Of a DNA stretch of 64,000 nt, positions 16,523 through 26,175 are shown one piece after another; position 1 is the first letter of the stretch, and every line of letters starts with the position of its first letter. Source of the DNA: Nitrobium sp046350935 (GTDB lineage Bacteria > Nitrospirota > Thermodesulfovibrionia > Thermodesulfovibrionales > Dissulfurispiraceae); NCBI GenBank assembly GCA_046350935.1, contig JAXLZK010000018.1, forward strand, positions 9,150-73,149, in the 5' to 3' direction. Below the pieces are notes generated by a model. That model made no database searches and was not told the origin of the DNA. It worked only from the letters and a program-made list of their open reading frames with translations. The position numbers and the translations under genes were made by a program.

Positions 16523-17914
16523 TGTCAAGGCAAAATAGAAATGTCCGCTTTTCGGCAAAATAGAAATGACCGGTTGGTTCATACTGTGGCCCTGCTGGTT
16601 TTTAGCGTTGGCGTTCGCATTTCATTGCCGCCAAAAGGTAGTTGTTAACTTTTCTCCATGGATGATCGGGCGGTACCACAACGGCTTCCCTGCCGGCGGT
16701 GCCGGATTGTTGTGCTGCTTCTCCGGCCGCTCGGTTATTTCCTGAAAGGCAACCTGACGTTGATATGAGCATATGCATGCTGCCGTTGACCCTCTCCTCG
16801 ACAGTCACCACCTTTGCATTCACGGCTTTCCCCTACCTGGTACAGCTTCTTATTATGTGCCACCGTGAAATCGTTCTGGGCGTTCTGCTATTCTGATGCA
16901 CATTATCCGGTCAGGTCCACTCCCTTTGGGACCCAGTGCGGGTTGCTCCCTCTCCTTTGCCTGCACCTGAACTTCCTGTTATGCAAGGGCGGAATGCCGT
17001 CCAGAAATCCATTGGCCTCATCGATGCTACTGATTCCCATACAGTCATTTCCTTCACCAGCCAGTCTGGGGTCTTGAACAGCCGCTCTATCTGCCCTTGA
17101 CGCAGGGCGAGTTGGCATGAATGATCTTCTGCAGTTCCGTCAATGCCCTGCCGAACGCAGCTCAAGAGTTCTGTCCCGTTTATCTCATCCTCGATTGATG
17201 GTTCTGGAAGGTGCCCGTCGTGTTTGTCCAGATAGACGCTCAGGGGTATGCCGTATTTCCTGATATACCGGCAAGCTGTCCATCGCAGGAATGCCCTCGT
17301 ATAATGAATCAGGCATAAATGGTATTCGTTGCATCATCGATGTACGCCATCAACACGCATGCGCCTTTAGTCCTCAAACACCGGTGATGGCTTCCGTCCA
17401 TCTGCAGCATCTCCCCAAAACATGCCCTGCGCTGCCGCCGCTTTCGGTGAACCTTCCGCTTGCGGCTTCTGCCAAAGACCGGCATCCATAAGCCAGGTGC
17501 GGACGCTCTCTTTGCTCACCTCTGTGCCTTCCCCTTCGCGGAGCTTCTCCGCCATGAGTGGACCAAATCCATTTCTCGCGATACAGCTGCACAACCCTCG
17601 ACACCAACGACTCCAGCGCTTTCCGATTGGAATCCTTCCCCCGAGCCCGTGCACTATCCCCTTGTCTCCTTGGGCCTCTATGCGCCGCACAATCCGACGG
17701 ATCTGCCGTTCGCTCACAGACAGCATCTCTGCTGCCTCTTTCTGCATCAATACCCCTTCCATCACCTTCCGAATCACATTTGATCTCTTTAACTCCTTCA
17801 TAGTGCTTGTGTTGGTCTGTCACTCCCTTTTGCCATGCCTCCTCCTCAAAGAGACAGTTTAGCACCGGACATTTCTACTTTGCCCATATAGGACATTATC
17901 ATTTTGCTGTTACA
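16523..17914 (-). mobile_element. decayed ISNCY/IS1202-like insertion sequence
   Basis: A ~1392-bp element bounded by imperfect inverted ends that both start TGT: left TGTCAAGGCAAAATAGAAAT, right (minus strand) TGTAACAGCAAAATGATAAT. Each end holds two copies of a GCAAAATAGAAATGTCC-like motif, as expected for transposase binding sites of this family. It carries one minus-strand transposase gene, broken by frameshifts. It sits immediately upstream of the promoter of the antisense lipoprotein, next to its -35 box. It is probably immobile. Confidence 0.75.
16603..17801 (-). pseudogene. ISNCY-type transposase, frameshifted
   Basis: ATG 17801 starts KELKRSNVIRKVMEGVLMQK and continues into a helix-turn-helix (KEAAEMLSVSERQIRRIVRR), the typical N-terminus of ISNCY/IS1202 transposases, and a second DNA-binding segment. 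The frame is lost near 17370. Later pieces in other frames match the DDE catalytic and C-terminal parts: GQIERLFKTPDWLVKEM near 17100, GISSIDEANGFLD near 17030, NFTVAHNKKLYQVG near 16850 and VVTVEERVNGSMHM near 16800. At least three frameshifts are needed, so it is inactive as written. Confidence 0.8.
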
Positions 17915-17930
17915 TAAGAAATCCTCGCGC
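17915..17930. repeat. right 16-bp direct repeat flanking the IS
   Basis: Identical to 16507-16522 and located directly after the IS right end. It marks the far side of the insertion. Confidence 0.65.
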
Positions 17931-17965
17931 TGTCAAGGCAAAATAGAAACGTACGCTTTTGGGCT
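17931..17965. mobile_element. remnant of a second IS left end
   Basis: Directly after the right 16-bp repeat, TGTCAAGGCAAAATAGAAAC followed by GTACGCTTTT repeats the left terminus of the IS (16523 onward) with two changes, then homology ends near 17965. This is a solo end, as left by a nested or tandem insertion followed by deletion. Confidence 0.6.
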
Positions 17966-18017
17966 GTGCCTGCCTCCACACGTGCGGATACTCCCCTGAG
18001 GTGAGCCCCGCAGCGTA

Positions 18018-18046
18018 TTGACTTAGTTTAATACTTAGTCTATTCT
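18018..18046 (+). promoter_or_regulatory. promoter/operator of the toxin-antitoxin operon
   Basis: TTGACT, a 17-bp spacer and TATTCT lie just upstream of the antitoxin gene, followed by a GGAGGT Shine-Dalgarno. Two direct ACTTAG repeats (18021 and 18033) sit across the -35 and spacer; antitoxin-toxin complexes of this family bind repeats at this place, so autoregulation is likely. Confidence 0.65.
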
Positions 18047-18066
18047 AAGGGTGGAGGTAAACTATC

Positions 18067-18300
18067 ATGGCGAATGTCAATGTACATGAGGCAAAGACCC
18101 ATCTGTCACGTCTCCTGAGCCGTGTGGAGAGCGGGGAGGAGATAGTGATCTCGCGGGCAGGAAAGCCGGTGGCGCGCCTGGTGCCCGTTAAGGAAAAGAA
18201 GGGAAAGAGGATTCCTGGCACTGCGAAGGGTCTCATTACCCTTTCAGAAGATTTCAACGAACCTCTTCCTGAAGATGTCCTGCAGGACTTTGAAAGCTGA
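18067..18300 (+). CDS. vapB: Phd/YefM-type antitoxin (VapB)
   Basis: A 77-residue protein with the Phd/YefM N-terminal DNA-binding fold: VNVHEAKTHLSRLLSRVESG, then EEIVISRAGKPVARLVP, the family signature. The C-terminal ~30 residues (acidic, with LPEDVLQDF) are the expected disordered toxin-neutralising tail. It starts at ATG 18067 with GGAGG ~10 nt upstream and lies 15 bp before the PIN-domain toxin. It would bind its own promoter and neutralise the toxin. It sits between the decayed IS and pilus cluster B, so it would stabilise the element after loss. Confidence 0.92.
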   Translation: MANVNVHEAKTHLSRLLSRVESGEEIVISRAGKPVARLVPVKEKKGKRIPGTAKGLITLSEDFNEPLPEDVLQDFES

Positions 18301-18315
18301 ATTGAGGAGCTCTCA

Positions 18316-18714
18316 ATGAAGGCCCTTCTGGATACCCATGTCTTTCTCTGGTGGATCCTCGATGATCCCCGATTGCCCCGCTTTGTGCGTCGTATTATCT
18401 CGGAGGGCAGTAATGCATTATACTTCAGTGCGGCAAGCTGTTGGGAGATCGCTATCAAGGCACGTCTGGGCAAGTTGACACTCCCGGGGAGAGCGGACCA
18501 GATCATTGCCGAGCAGATGGCGGCCAATGAGATTGAGGGGTTGCCTGTGCAGGCGAGTCATGCTCTTTATGTCTTCACCTTGCCGGAAATTCACCGTGAT
18601 CCCTTTGACCGGATGCTGATAGCGCAGTCCCACCTTGAGATGCTCCCCCTCATCACCTCGGACCCTCTCATCGCCCGCTACAAGGTGAAGACGATCTGGG
18701 AACAAGAGCGATAG
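18316..18714 (+). CDS. vapC: PIN-domain ribonuclease toxin (VapC)
   Basis: A 132-residue PIN-domain toxin. The acidic metal-binding residues typical of VapC are visible: LLDTHVFLWW (Asp6), SAASCWEIAIKARLGKL (Glu near 43), and HRDPFDRMLIAQSHLE (two Asp near 98-101), with the final segment PLITSDPLIARYKV holding another Asp. VapC enzymes cleave tRNA or rRNA when freed from antitoxin. This variant, with the W-I-L-D-D N-terminal pattern, is the one usually paired with Phd-type antitoxins. All catalytic residues look intact. Confidence 0.92.
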   Translation: MKALLDTHVFLWWILDDPRLPRFVRRIISEGSNALYFSAASCWEIAIKARLGKLTLPGRADQIIAEQMAANEIEGLPVQASHALYVFTLPEIHRDPFDRMLIAQSHLEMLPLITSDPLIARYKVKTIWEQER

Positions 18715-19136
18715 CGAGGCTTCTAAAGAACTGACGGGGTTTGCCTGAGAGGATCGGGGGGAATAAGCTCAAATACTGTGCCCCCCGAACCACTGCGCTG
18801 TGTGCTCAAAAGATATCCCGCCCTGCAACGAATCTCGGTAAGTTTATCAAAATAGTCGGAAAACCCCACGCCTTTCAAGCCTGCTGAGGGATGGCGCCCG
18901 GAGGGCAGCGAAGGCTTTTATCCTTTGTCCGGCAAAGCAAGACCACGAAGCGCACCAGGGAAACTGCGTACTTTAGCCCGTGGTGGTTAATTTTGGCGCG
19001 CGAGGCCGCCCGCTTCTTCACCCCGGAGATGCGTCGTACGGTGGCTATCCCTGCGCAGAAATCCACCCTCCTTCGTTTCTGAAAGCCGCCGGTACTATTA
19101 CATTGAAATAAAAAGCGACCAACGAGGTAATCCTTT
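18715..19136. other. intergenic region between vapC and the pilus B cluster
   Basis: No convincing gene, promoter or known RNA family can be seen in these 422 bp. They may hold a promoter for cluster B, but I find no good -35/-10 pair. The DNA is less coding-like than the flanks, with an AT-rich last 40 bp (TACATTGAAATAAAAAG) ahead of the next start at 19137. Confidence 0.5.
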
Positions 19137-20640
19137 ATGAAAAGAGTATCCATCATGCTCCTGCTTCTGGTAGTTACTTTCCTGTCCGGGTGCGGCAAGC
19201 CCTCCTTCTATAAGCCTGAGGAGCTGATAAAGGAAGCTGACATGCGGATGGAACGGCGGGAGCTGCTCAATGAGGGAAACGTGCCGGTGCGGGAGCTCCG
19301 TATACGGAGCCCCTTCGTGGAGGACCGGTTCAACCTGGACGGCCTTACCGACACAGTGGCCATCGACTACAAGGAGCCGGTGTCGCTCAGTGAGTTCTGC
19401 CAGGACGTTTTCAAACAGACGGGGATCTCGACGGTCTTTAACCTTGAACCGGCGGAGATGAGCACGGCAGGAGGGGGGCAGCAGCAGCCGCAGGGCAGCA
19501 CGGTGCCGAGGACAAAGGACATGACCCTGAACGTGCCCCACTATAAGGGAACGGTCCAGGACCTTCTGCGCTCCCTGATGGAGACCCATGGAATATTCTT
19601 CAGGTATGCAAACAACACCCTTACGGCGGTGCTCAGGGATACCTTTGCCCTTCCTATTGACAACTACATGGACATCGGCAAGGTGCTCGAAAGCACGCTG
19701 AAGAGCCTCGGAGCGGAGAGGATCTACTACGACCCGATCTCCTCGAAGGTCTACTTCAGTGCCGACTCCAGGACCTACCGGAAGGTGAGGGAGATGGCCC
19801 AGGAGATGAAGAACAACATGAGCATCATCACCCTGCACATGATCGTGGGGGAGCTGGAGCTCACGGACTCCTACAGCCGGGATTGACTGGAGCAGTCTCT
19901 CCCTGGCATACCTGAGCCCCTCTTCCGTGCTTCGGAGCTCCTCTACAGGCAGCACCGCCGATTCGACCTGCGCCGAGAGCACCCCGACAAGCTCCTCGCG
20001 GGGTCTCCTGGGAGGGCCGACGTGGGGAATAAGTCAGGTACGTCAGTTCAGTAACGGGTGGCGGGGATCACCATCAGTATGGCGAACTTCGGACTGAGCT
20101 CCTCCTTTTGAACCTACTGACCAGTACGGAAAGTTTAAGACCGTACAAAACACCTACGTAGCGATGAACAACGGTTATCGGGGGAAGATCGACGCCTCTC
20201 AGAAGACGCCCTACGGCCCAGGCTCGGTGGGGCATCGGGGTGATCGGGTCGGGGACGAGCACGTCAAACACCCAGACGGCAGTTTGATAATCCGGCAGAA
20301 ACAGTGATCGACATCGTCCTCATTATCGCGCGAAGAACGGATATGCTCAGCTTTTCGATCGAGGGGAAGTGGCAGTCCATTGCGAGCGCCGAGCGCTCAC
20401 CACAGGGCAGGTGACGGTCTCCCGGCCTGTGGTTTCCGCGCGGAACATTACCACCAGGTCGCCATGCGCCCGAGAGCGGGCGGTGCTGGGGGCCTCATGA
20501 ACCAGGGCGAGTCCTACAGTATGTGGAAGGTTGCCGGAGCTGTCGGCTCCGGTGCTGGGCAAACACAAAAAGAGCAACAAGAAGTCGGAGCTCATCACTA
20601 TCATCCGGCCGACATCCGAAAGCAGGGTAGAGGTAGGGGG
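19137..20640 (+). pseudogene. pilN: R64 PilN/BfpB-type lipoprotein secretin, 3' half frameshifted
   Basis: ATG 19137 starts an intact lipoprotein N-terminus (LLLVVTFLSGC lipobox) and ~250 residues of N-domains with a PilN look (FNLDGLTDTVAIDYKEPVSL, KGTVQDLLRSLMETHGIFFR). The frame breaks at about 19884, exactly where GIDWS begins in the next frame. Later pieces in shifting frames still read as a secretin barrel: LLGGPTWG, NTYVAMNNGYRGKIDASQKT, MLSFSIEGKWQSIASAE and a residual RPG-like motif near 20470. Intact upstream sequence and many small indels downstream suggest recent decay or a noisy consensus. Confidence 0.8.
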
Positions 20641-22123
20641 ATGATAAAAACAAAGGGGAAAATGAGCCGGGTGCGGCGGCGTGCGGCGATTCTGACGATA
20701 GCACTTTCGCTGTCTGCTTTCGGGGTAATGGCTGAGGAGCAGCCTTCCTCTTCAGCACGCAGCCGGGGCATCCCCCGTTCAGAAGGTTACCATCCATGTC
20801 AAAACCCCTCAAGTACAGAGGGAGTCCGCGCAAAGAGCCGGTTGTCTCCTCCCTCCGGGAGGAAGTCGGACGTGCTCTCTTGAGCTGGGGGGATCGTGGG
20901 GTATACCGTGGTCTTTGGGGCTGGAGGTAGACCCGAATCTGCCGGTAGTGGTGGACGTAGGGGCTGCCTCCCGCAGGCCCTCTCGCCGTCACCGAATACC
21001 AGAGCTACGGTTTTACTCTTGAGGGTAATAAGATCACTATTCTTAAAGGCGTATCCCACAAGTTCTCCATCCTGATATAGGCGTAAGCGCTTTATATCTG
21101 GCGGAGATCGGGGGGGACATGCTGGGGACGAGCGGGGGAGGCAGCACGGGAGGGAATTGCACTATGCTTCGGAGGGGAGGGGCGGACAGCGCCTCTCAGA
21201 ACTAAAGGCGAGCGTGCTGCTGAAGAAGGCGGCCGATCTCACCTGGACAGGAAGGAAAGCCTTTGAGAGAACATACAAGAAGCTCCTCTCCCCTGAGGCC
21301 CACCATGTTCTTGACTGGAGCCGCCGCCTCCCTCATGGTCCATGACCCCCGGAACGTCTCTCTGATCGAGAGGTATCGGGGGAGCTGCGGGCCTCCGCGG
21401 ACAAGGTCCTGATTGTGGAGGCCACCGACCCAGGTCTCCACGAGCTCGGAGGAGGTTCGGCATTGACTGAGCCTCCTTGCCGAGAGGATCGGGGAAGTGC
21501 TGAGCGGAGGGAACAAGTTCTTGACCGTAAGTACCACGGTAACGGACATCTCCAGTCCCTCTTTGACGGTGACCCGTACGGCAGGGACGTGAGTGCGGTT
21601 CTGAAGGCCCTGGAGGAGCGGGGGACGGTGCATGTTCTTTCAAAGCCCTACCTCTGTGCGAGGAACCTGCAGCCGGTGCGCGATCTTCTCGGAAGTCGAT
21701 CCCCTACATAGGGGTGTACAGCGACCACGACCGGGGAGCATTGGGGAGTCACGAGCTACTTCATTTCACGGGCACAGGACGGGGTGATGCCTGGTGCGGT
21801 GTCACATACGGGAGGACAGGAAGGTGGACGTGCAGATCGCCCGATTCTTGCCAGTGTGGATGAGTATGTTACGCCCAGCCTGGGAGAGGACACCTTCACC
21901 CAGCCAGTGAGCTCGGTGCAGCGAAGAGCGCTGCAGAGCGTGACAGTACAGGAGGGGGAGATCGTGGTGATCGGGGGATACAGAGGGACAAAAGGAGGTG
22001 TCGGGCCGGGAGGTGCCGCTGCTGTCGGCGATCCCTCTTTTGGGTCTCTTTAGGGCGGACAACGATACCCGGAGTGCTTCGGAGCTCGTCATCGCCCTGA
22101 GGGCCAGAAGGGTGAAGGGGTAG
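20641..22123 (+). pseudogene. second secretin gene of cluster B, frameshifted, 3' part copied from cluster A
   Basis: ATG 20641 starts a signal-peptide-like segment (RRRAAILTIALSLSAFGVMA), but the frame is lost within ~80 residues. Fragments in different frames resemble the secretin N-domain (YTVVFGAE near 20910; KITILKG near 21035). From 21101 the DNA is almost the cluster A secretin (4245-5281) with many 1-3 bp indels, ending in the same RRVK-type C-terminus and stop TAG at 22121. The following PilO gene starts 5 bp later and is intact. As written no full secretin can be made from this locus. Confidence 0.8.
21101..22116 (+). repeat. ~1-kb damaged copy of the cluster A secretin 3' region
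   Basis: Matches 4245-5281 closely by eye over its whole length, with scattered small indels and a few substitutions, while the sequence upstream of 21101 is clearly diverged from cluster A. The sharp left boundary suggests gene conversion, recombination or assembly mixing between the two secretin genes. Confidence 0.8.
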
Positions 22124-22127
22124 GGTG

Positions 22128-23123
22128 ATGGAGAAGCAGGGGAGTGACAACCAAATCATCGTCTACCTCAATTATCAGAAGGAGCGTTTCTTTATCAGGC
22201 GGGACGGCTCGATTGAGGACCCTTCTGCCGGGCTTCCGGCTGCCGGGCAGGCAGAGGGCGTGGCAGTGCTCACCGACTCCTCCCTGTTTGGCGGAAAAAG
22301 GGTGGAAGGGTACCAATACTACGCAAAGGGGCCGCGGTACCACTTCCATGAGAAGCCCCTGGATATCCCCTCCCTTCAGAAGCCCAGGAGTCTCTTGCAG
22401 GCACTGAAGCTCAGGGACAACACCATAGTGGGTCTGCTCTTTTCAAACCGCCTGCTTTTTTTTGCCTGCCACAGGGGTGAAGTGGTCTGGCGCTTCACCG
22501 ATGTTGACACCACGGAACGGGACGAGATCGAAGGGAGGATCAATGAGCTGAATCTGCCCGAACACTTTAAGCGGGAGATCTACGGCTACGACCTCCCTTT
22601 TGCGCAGCTTTATGAGGCGATACAGTCGGCCCCTGCCTACCGGGATCTGGAGCAGGAGGCGCGGAGGAGCCGGCGTCTCCAAATCTCCCTGAGCATTTGC
22701 GTAGTGGCCCTCAGCCTGCTTGTATGGGGATTCCTCTTCATTAAGGAGAACCGGGTAAAAACAGAGGCGGAAAAGCTTGCCGATGAAAGAAGAAGCCTTG
22801 TGAGGGAGATCCGGAACGAGCTGCAGCTGCGGCTGCCCGTCTATCTGGACGACATCAACGTGCCTTTTGACGGGGTCCTCAGGGAGCTCTCTTTTCTGGA
22901 GGGCAGGAAGTTTTCCCTGATCAGCGTAACGGCGGACGATGACGACATCACGGGGCGGGTGACGCTCAGCGACCCGGAGGAGGCTTTCCACATAAAGGAG
23001 GCGTCGCGCGCCACCGTCTCGCTGAAAGGAGGGAACATTGAGGTCAATTTCGCCCGAGCAGCTGAAAAAGCTGCCGCTCTACCCGGCGGCCGCTCTGTGC
23101 GCGGTCTTTTTAGTGTCAAGTAG
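22128..23123 (+). CDS. pilO: PilO-like pilus assembly protein (cluster B)
   Basis: A 331-residue protein with a cytoplasmic N-terminal part of ~180 residues, one membrane segment near 192-209 (LSICVVALSLLVWGFLFI) and a periplasmic coiled-coil plus ferredoxin-like domain (VNFARAAEKAAAL at the end). This matches R64-type PilO, an inner-membrane alignment protein of type IVb pili. I use ATG 22128, which follows AAGGGG; GTG 22125 is the alternative. The 3' end overlaps the next gene by 86 bp. Its cluster A counterpart is at 9419-10243. Confidence 0.65.
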   Translation: MEKQGSDNQIIVYLNYQKERFFIRRDGSIEDPSAGLPAAGQAEGVAVLTDSSLFGGKRVEGYQYYAKGPRYHFHEKPLDIPSLQKPRSLLQALKLRDNTIVGLLFSNRLLFFACHRGEVVWRFTDVDTTERDEIEGRINELNLPEHFKREIYGYDLPFAQLYEAIQSAPAYRDLEQEARRSRRLQISLSICVVALSLLVWGFLFIKENRVKTEAEKLADERRSLVREIRNELQLRLPVYLDDINVPFDGVLRELSFLEGRKFSLISVTADDDDITGRVTLSDPEEAFHIKEASRATVSLKGGNIEVNFARAAEKAAALPGGRSVRGLFSVK

Positions 23124-23529
23124 CCTGATCGTGCCGCAGTACAAAAAGATGGCGGAGGCGGCAAAAAAGCTCGTTGCCGCAGAGGGAGAAAGGGAGAGGA
23201 TCGTGGAGAAGCTCAGCGACATACGAAGGCTGCCGGTCTCCCCGGTTGCGCTCGACACCAGGGAGGATGTCGCCCTTGCCTTAAAGAGCCTCTTTGACCG
23301 GAAGGGCTACCGGATCACCGATGTGAAGGAATCCTCGGACGATATCGGGAAATTCATCACCTTTGATATCGACATCAGTAGCTACAAGTCGATAGGGGAC
23401 GTCGTTCTGTTCCTTGGCGACCTGCACGCCGCGCTGCCGGTGGCCTATACCAAATACATCCTTTCGAACAGGTCCGTCAAGGTGCAGACGCGCTGCTACT
23501 ACCGGAACCAGGGGGAATCGAAGCAATGA
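23038..23529 (+). CDS. small bitopic pilus assembly protein (cluster B)
   Basis: A TTG start at 23038 is supported by a strong AAGGAGG five bases upstream, and the gene overlaps the previous one by 86 bp. After a short cytoplasmic start there is one membrane segment (~14-32, PAAALCAVFLVSSSLIV), a coiled coil (~35-60) and a ~90-residue periplasmic domain. This is the PilO/GspM plan and parallels 10240-10713. Role by position: partner of PilO in the inner-membrane complex. Stop overlaps the ATPase start (ATGA). Confidence 0.65.
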   Translation: MRSISPEQLKKLPLYPAAALCAVFLVSSSLIVPQYKKMAEAAKKLVAAEGERERIVEKLSDIRRLPVSPVALDTREDVALALKSLFDRKGYRITDVKESSDDIGKFITFDIDISSYKSIGDVVLFLGDLHAALPVAYTKYILSNRSVKVQTRCYYRNQGESKQ

Positions 23530-25139
23530 GTGAGCAGCAGAAGCGCATCGGGGAGATCCTGACCGAGCACGGGGTGCCCCGGGAGTATATCGAGCTGGCC
23601 CTGAAAGAGCAGAGAGTGCGCGGCAGCAAGCTCCTGGGGGAGATCCTGCTCGAAATGTCGCTGGTCAACTCCGAGACCCTCGCCTACTGCCTTGCCCGGC
23701 AGTGGAGGCTCGAGCACTTCTCCCTCTTTAAATCGGACATCCAGGAGGGGATCATCGGGGATATCGGCTTCATCGAAGAGCACAGCATCGTGCCCATCGA
23801 GCAGAACGGCACCGTCGTACGGATCGGCATGGTGAACCCGAAGGACTACCAGAGGCGGGACGCGGTGCACCGGTATGTGAAGCAGAAGCTCGGCAAGCAT
23901 GCGGAATGTGCCGTGGTCTCGAACGAAACCTTTCAGAAGTACCTGGAGTCCCTGATCAGGATCACGGATGAGGAGATCGTAAAGCCTCTTCTGCAGGGAA
24001 CGGACCAGTCGGTGGCCGGGCTCCGGCTGCTCCTCAAAAAGGGCATCATCGAGCGCTGCAGCGACATCCACATCGAGCCTGCGGTGGAGGGCGGCAGGAT
24101 CAAGATGCGGCGGAACGGCATCCTGAGCATGCTGACGGCCCTCGATGCGAACCAGTACCAGACCCTCATGAACATGATCCGGGTGCGGAGCAATATGGAT
24201 CTGGTCGAGAAGCAGAAGCCCCAGGACGGCAGGATCGAGGGGGAGTTCATCGGGGAGGAGAAGTACAAGCCGGTGGACTTCCGTGTATCCCTTATCCCCA
24301 ACTGGAGCAGGGGCGGCAATGCGGACTCGGTAGTCATCCGGATACTGGACAGAAGGACGAGCATTCTCCCTCTTGAGGAGCTCGGGATGAACCGCTCGGT
24401 CCTCGAATTTCTGAACCGGGCGAAGAACAGATCCCACGGGATCATCATCTTTACCGGACCGACGGGCTCGGGCAAGAGCACGAGCATCTATTCGGCAATG
24501 GCCACGGTCAATACGATCAGGAGGGCGGTGGTAACGGTGGAGGACCCGGTGGAGTATAGAAACTATCTCTGGAAGCAGATACAGATCAGCAGTCAGCTGA
24601 CGATGGCGGACGCCCTCCGGAGCATCCTCCGGCACGACCCCGACATTATCTTCTGCGGGGAGATCCGGGATGAGGAGAGCGCGAAGATAGCTTTTGACAC
24701 GGCAAACACGGGTCACCTGGTCTTCACGACCCTGCACGCCAACGATTCGATCAAGGCGATCCCGCGGCTCCAGGCCCTCGGAATCCCCAACTCGATGATC
24801 GAGGCGGCGGTCCTGGGCATCGTCTCCCAGCGGCTTGCCCGGGTGCTCTGCTCCTGCAAAACAGAAGACCTGCTGATCTCAAACGGGGACGTGAAGCGCT
24901 ACCAGGCAGCAGGCTGCCCCAAGTGTAACCATACGGGCTACAAGGGCAGGACCATGATCGCCGAGCACTTCCCCCTGGTGCAGGGCACCCGGGAGGCCCT
25001 GCAGCACGCCCTGGACGGCGCTCTCTTCAAGGCGAGAGAGAGTGCGGCGGCAAACGGCATCCACGACCTGCTGAAGGATGCCGACACCAAGCTCGACAGC
25101 GGCGTCATCTCCCTGGAGGAGAAGGAGAGGGTGCTGTGA
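23526..25139 (+). CDS. pilQ: PilQ/PilB-type pilus extension ATPase (cluster B)
   Basis: A 537-residue GspE-family motor. The N-terminal ~110 residues hold an MshEN-like domain (IGEILTEHGVPREYIELALKEQ). The core has Walker A GPTGSGKS with ThrSer after it, Asp box (VTVEDPVEYRN), Walker B (IIFCGEIRDEES) and His box (FTTLHANDS), followed by a four-Cys zinc site (CSC...CPKCNHTGYKGR). All motifs are canonical, unlike the cluster A ATPase. In R64 nomenclature PilQ is the extension ATPase of the thin pilus. It overlaps the genes on both sides by 4 bp. Confidence 0.93.
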   Translation: MSEQQKRIGEILTEHGVPREYIELALKEQRVRGSKLLGEILLEMSLVNSETLAYCLARQWRLEHFSLFKSDIQEGIIGDIGFIEEHSIVPIEQNGTVVRIGMVNPKDYQRRDAVHRYVKQKLGKHAECAVVSNETFQKYLESLIRITDEEIVKPLLQGTDQSVAGLRLLLKKGIIERCSDIHIEPAVEGGRIKMRRNGILSMLTALDANQYQTLMNMIRVRSNMDLVEKQKPQDGRIEGEFIGEEKYKPVDFRVSLIPNWSRGGNADSVVIRILDRRTSILPLEELGMNRSVLEFLNRAKNRSHGIIIFTGPTGSGKSTSIYSAMATVNTIRRAVVTVEDPVEYRNYLWKQIQISSQLTMADALRSILRHDPDIIFCGEIRDEESAKIAFDTANTGHLVFTTLHANDSIKAIPRLQALGIPNSMIEAAVLGIVSQRLARVLCSCKTEDLLISNGDVKRYQAAGCPKCNHTGYKGRTMIAEHFPLVQGTREALQHALDGALFKARESAAANGIHDLLKDADTKLDSGVISLEEKERVL

Positions 25140-26149
25140 GCGCACCACTCAACTATGAGGAGACCGTCATTATCCTGGAGGTCTTTGAGGAGTCGATCCG
25201 GGACGGCCTCAACATGCACTATACCCTTAAGCGCCTGGAAAGCATCTTTGCCAAGAAGAAGAAAGCGCACCTGATCGGGGTCATGCGGCGGCGGCTCTTT
25301 GAGGAAAAGGGCTCCATTTCGGGGATGTTCGAGGGCGTACTGCCCTCCAACCTGATCGAGGCGATCAGCGCGGGGGAGAAGTCGGGCCATATGGACATCA
25401 TCTTCGGGGAGCTGAAGCGGGTGTATGAGCTTAAGCAGAACGTCCATGGCAGGACAAAAAAGGCGGTGGCCTACCCTATCGGCGTATTGAGTGTTCTGGT
25501 GGTGATCTTTGCAGGCATCCTCGTCTTCCTCGTCCCCCGGTTTGAGGCCTCCTTCAAGATCATCGACCCCCAGAAGATCCCCCCCGCCACAAAGACGCTC
25601 TTTGCCCTTTCGGCCTTTATGCGGCACCACTCCGCGGCTTTTGTAGTGTTGTCGGCGCTCGTACTCGGCCTGCTCGTCATGCTCTTTAAGCGGTACTACC
25701 ACCTGCTCTTTAAAGTGCCCATCGTGAGGAGCCTCATGACGCTCCAGGAGAACGCCACCGCCTATCTGCTCCTGTCGGTGTTCGAGGAGTCGGGGATCAA
25801 CACGACCCGCTCCCTGCAGTCAGTGGGACAGACCCTGGTGGGACCCCTCCGGGAGATACTCGACAGGGCGTACCGGTTCATGAACGAGGGGAAGTCGGTG
25901 CCCGTTTCCTTTCAGCTTGCCGGGGCGAGCGAAGACGTGGTGATCTACCTGGAGGTGGGGGATACCACGGGAAGCATCTCCAAATATTTCAAGAAGCTCT
26001 CTGACATCGAGATCAAGAGCCTCGATACGCTCATGAACCGCCTGATCAGCATCCTGAACTACCTTCTCATGGGGGTTGCCGCTCTGTCTATCGTGGGGCT
26101 CTTTTCGATCACGCTGCTGCCCATCTATAAGATGATCGGCGGCCTTTAG
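25136..26149 (+). CDS. pilR: PilR/GspF-type inner-membrane platform protein (cluster B)
   Basis: 337 residues with two GspF repeats (NMHYTLKRLESIF near 25; NTTRSLQSVGQTLVG near 225) and three hydrophobic segments (~115-135 GVLSVLVVIFAGILVFLV, ~165-185, and ~310-330). It would anchor the ATPase at the base of pilus B. GTG 25136 overlaps the pilQ stop. The first repeat is shorter than in typical PilC, as in R64 PilR. Confidence 0.88.
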   Translation: MSAPLNYEETVIILEVFEESIRDGLNMHYTLKRLESIFAKKKKAHLIGVMRRRLFEEKGSISGMFEGVLPSNLIEAISAGEKSGHMDIIFGELKRVYELKQNVHGRTKKAVAYPIGVLSVLVVIFAGILVFLVPRFEASFKIIDPQKIPPATKTLFALSAFMRHHSAAFVVLSALVLGLLVMLFKRYYHLLFKVPIVRSLMTLQENATAYLLLSVFEESGINTTRSLQSVGQTLVGPLREILDRAYRFMNEGKSVPVSFQLAGASEDVVIYLEVGDTTGSISKYFKKLSDIEIKSLDTLMNRLISILNYLLMGVAALSIVGLFSITLLPIYKMIGGL

Positions 26150-26175
26150 TGTCATATACCAAGGAGGAAAAGCGC

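Noticed and set aside
18840..19100. A riboswitch in the vapC-pilN intergenic region
   Set aside because: Some GC-rich stems are visible, but no conserved core of c-di-GMP, fluoride or cobalamin riboswitches could be matched.
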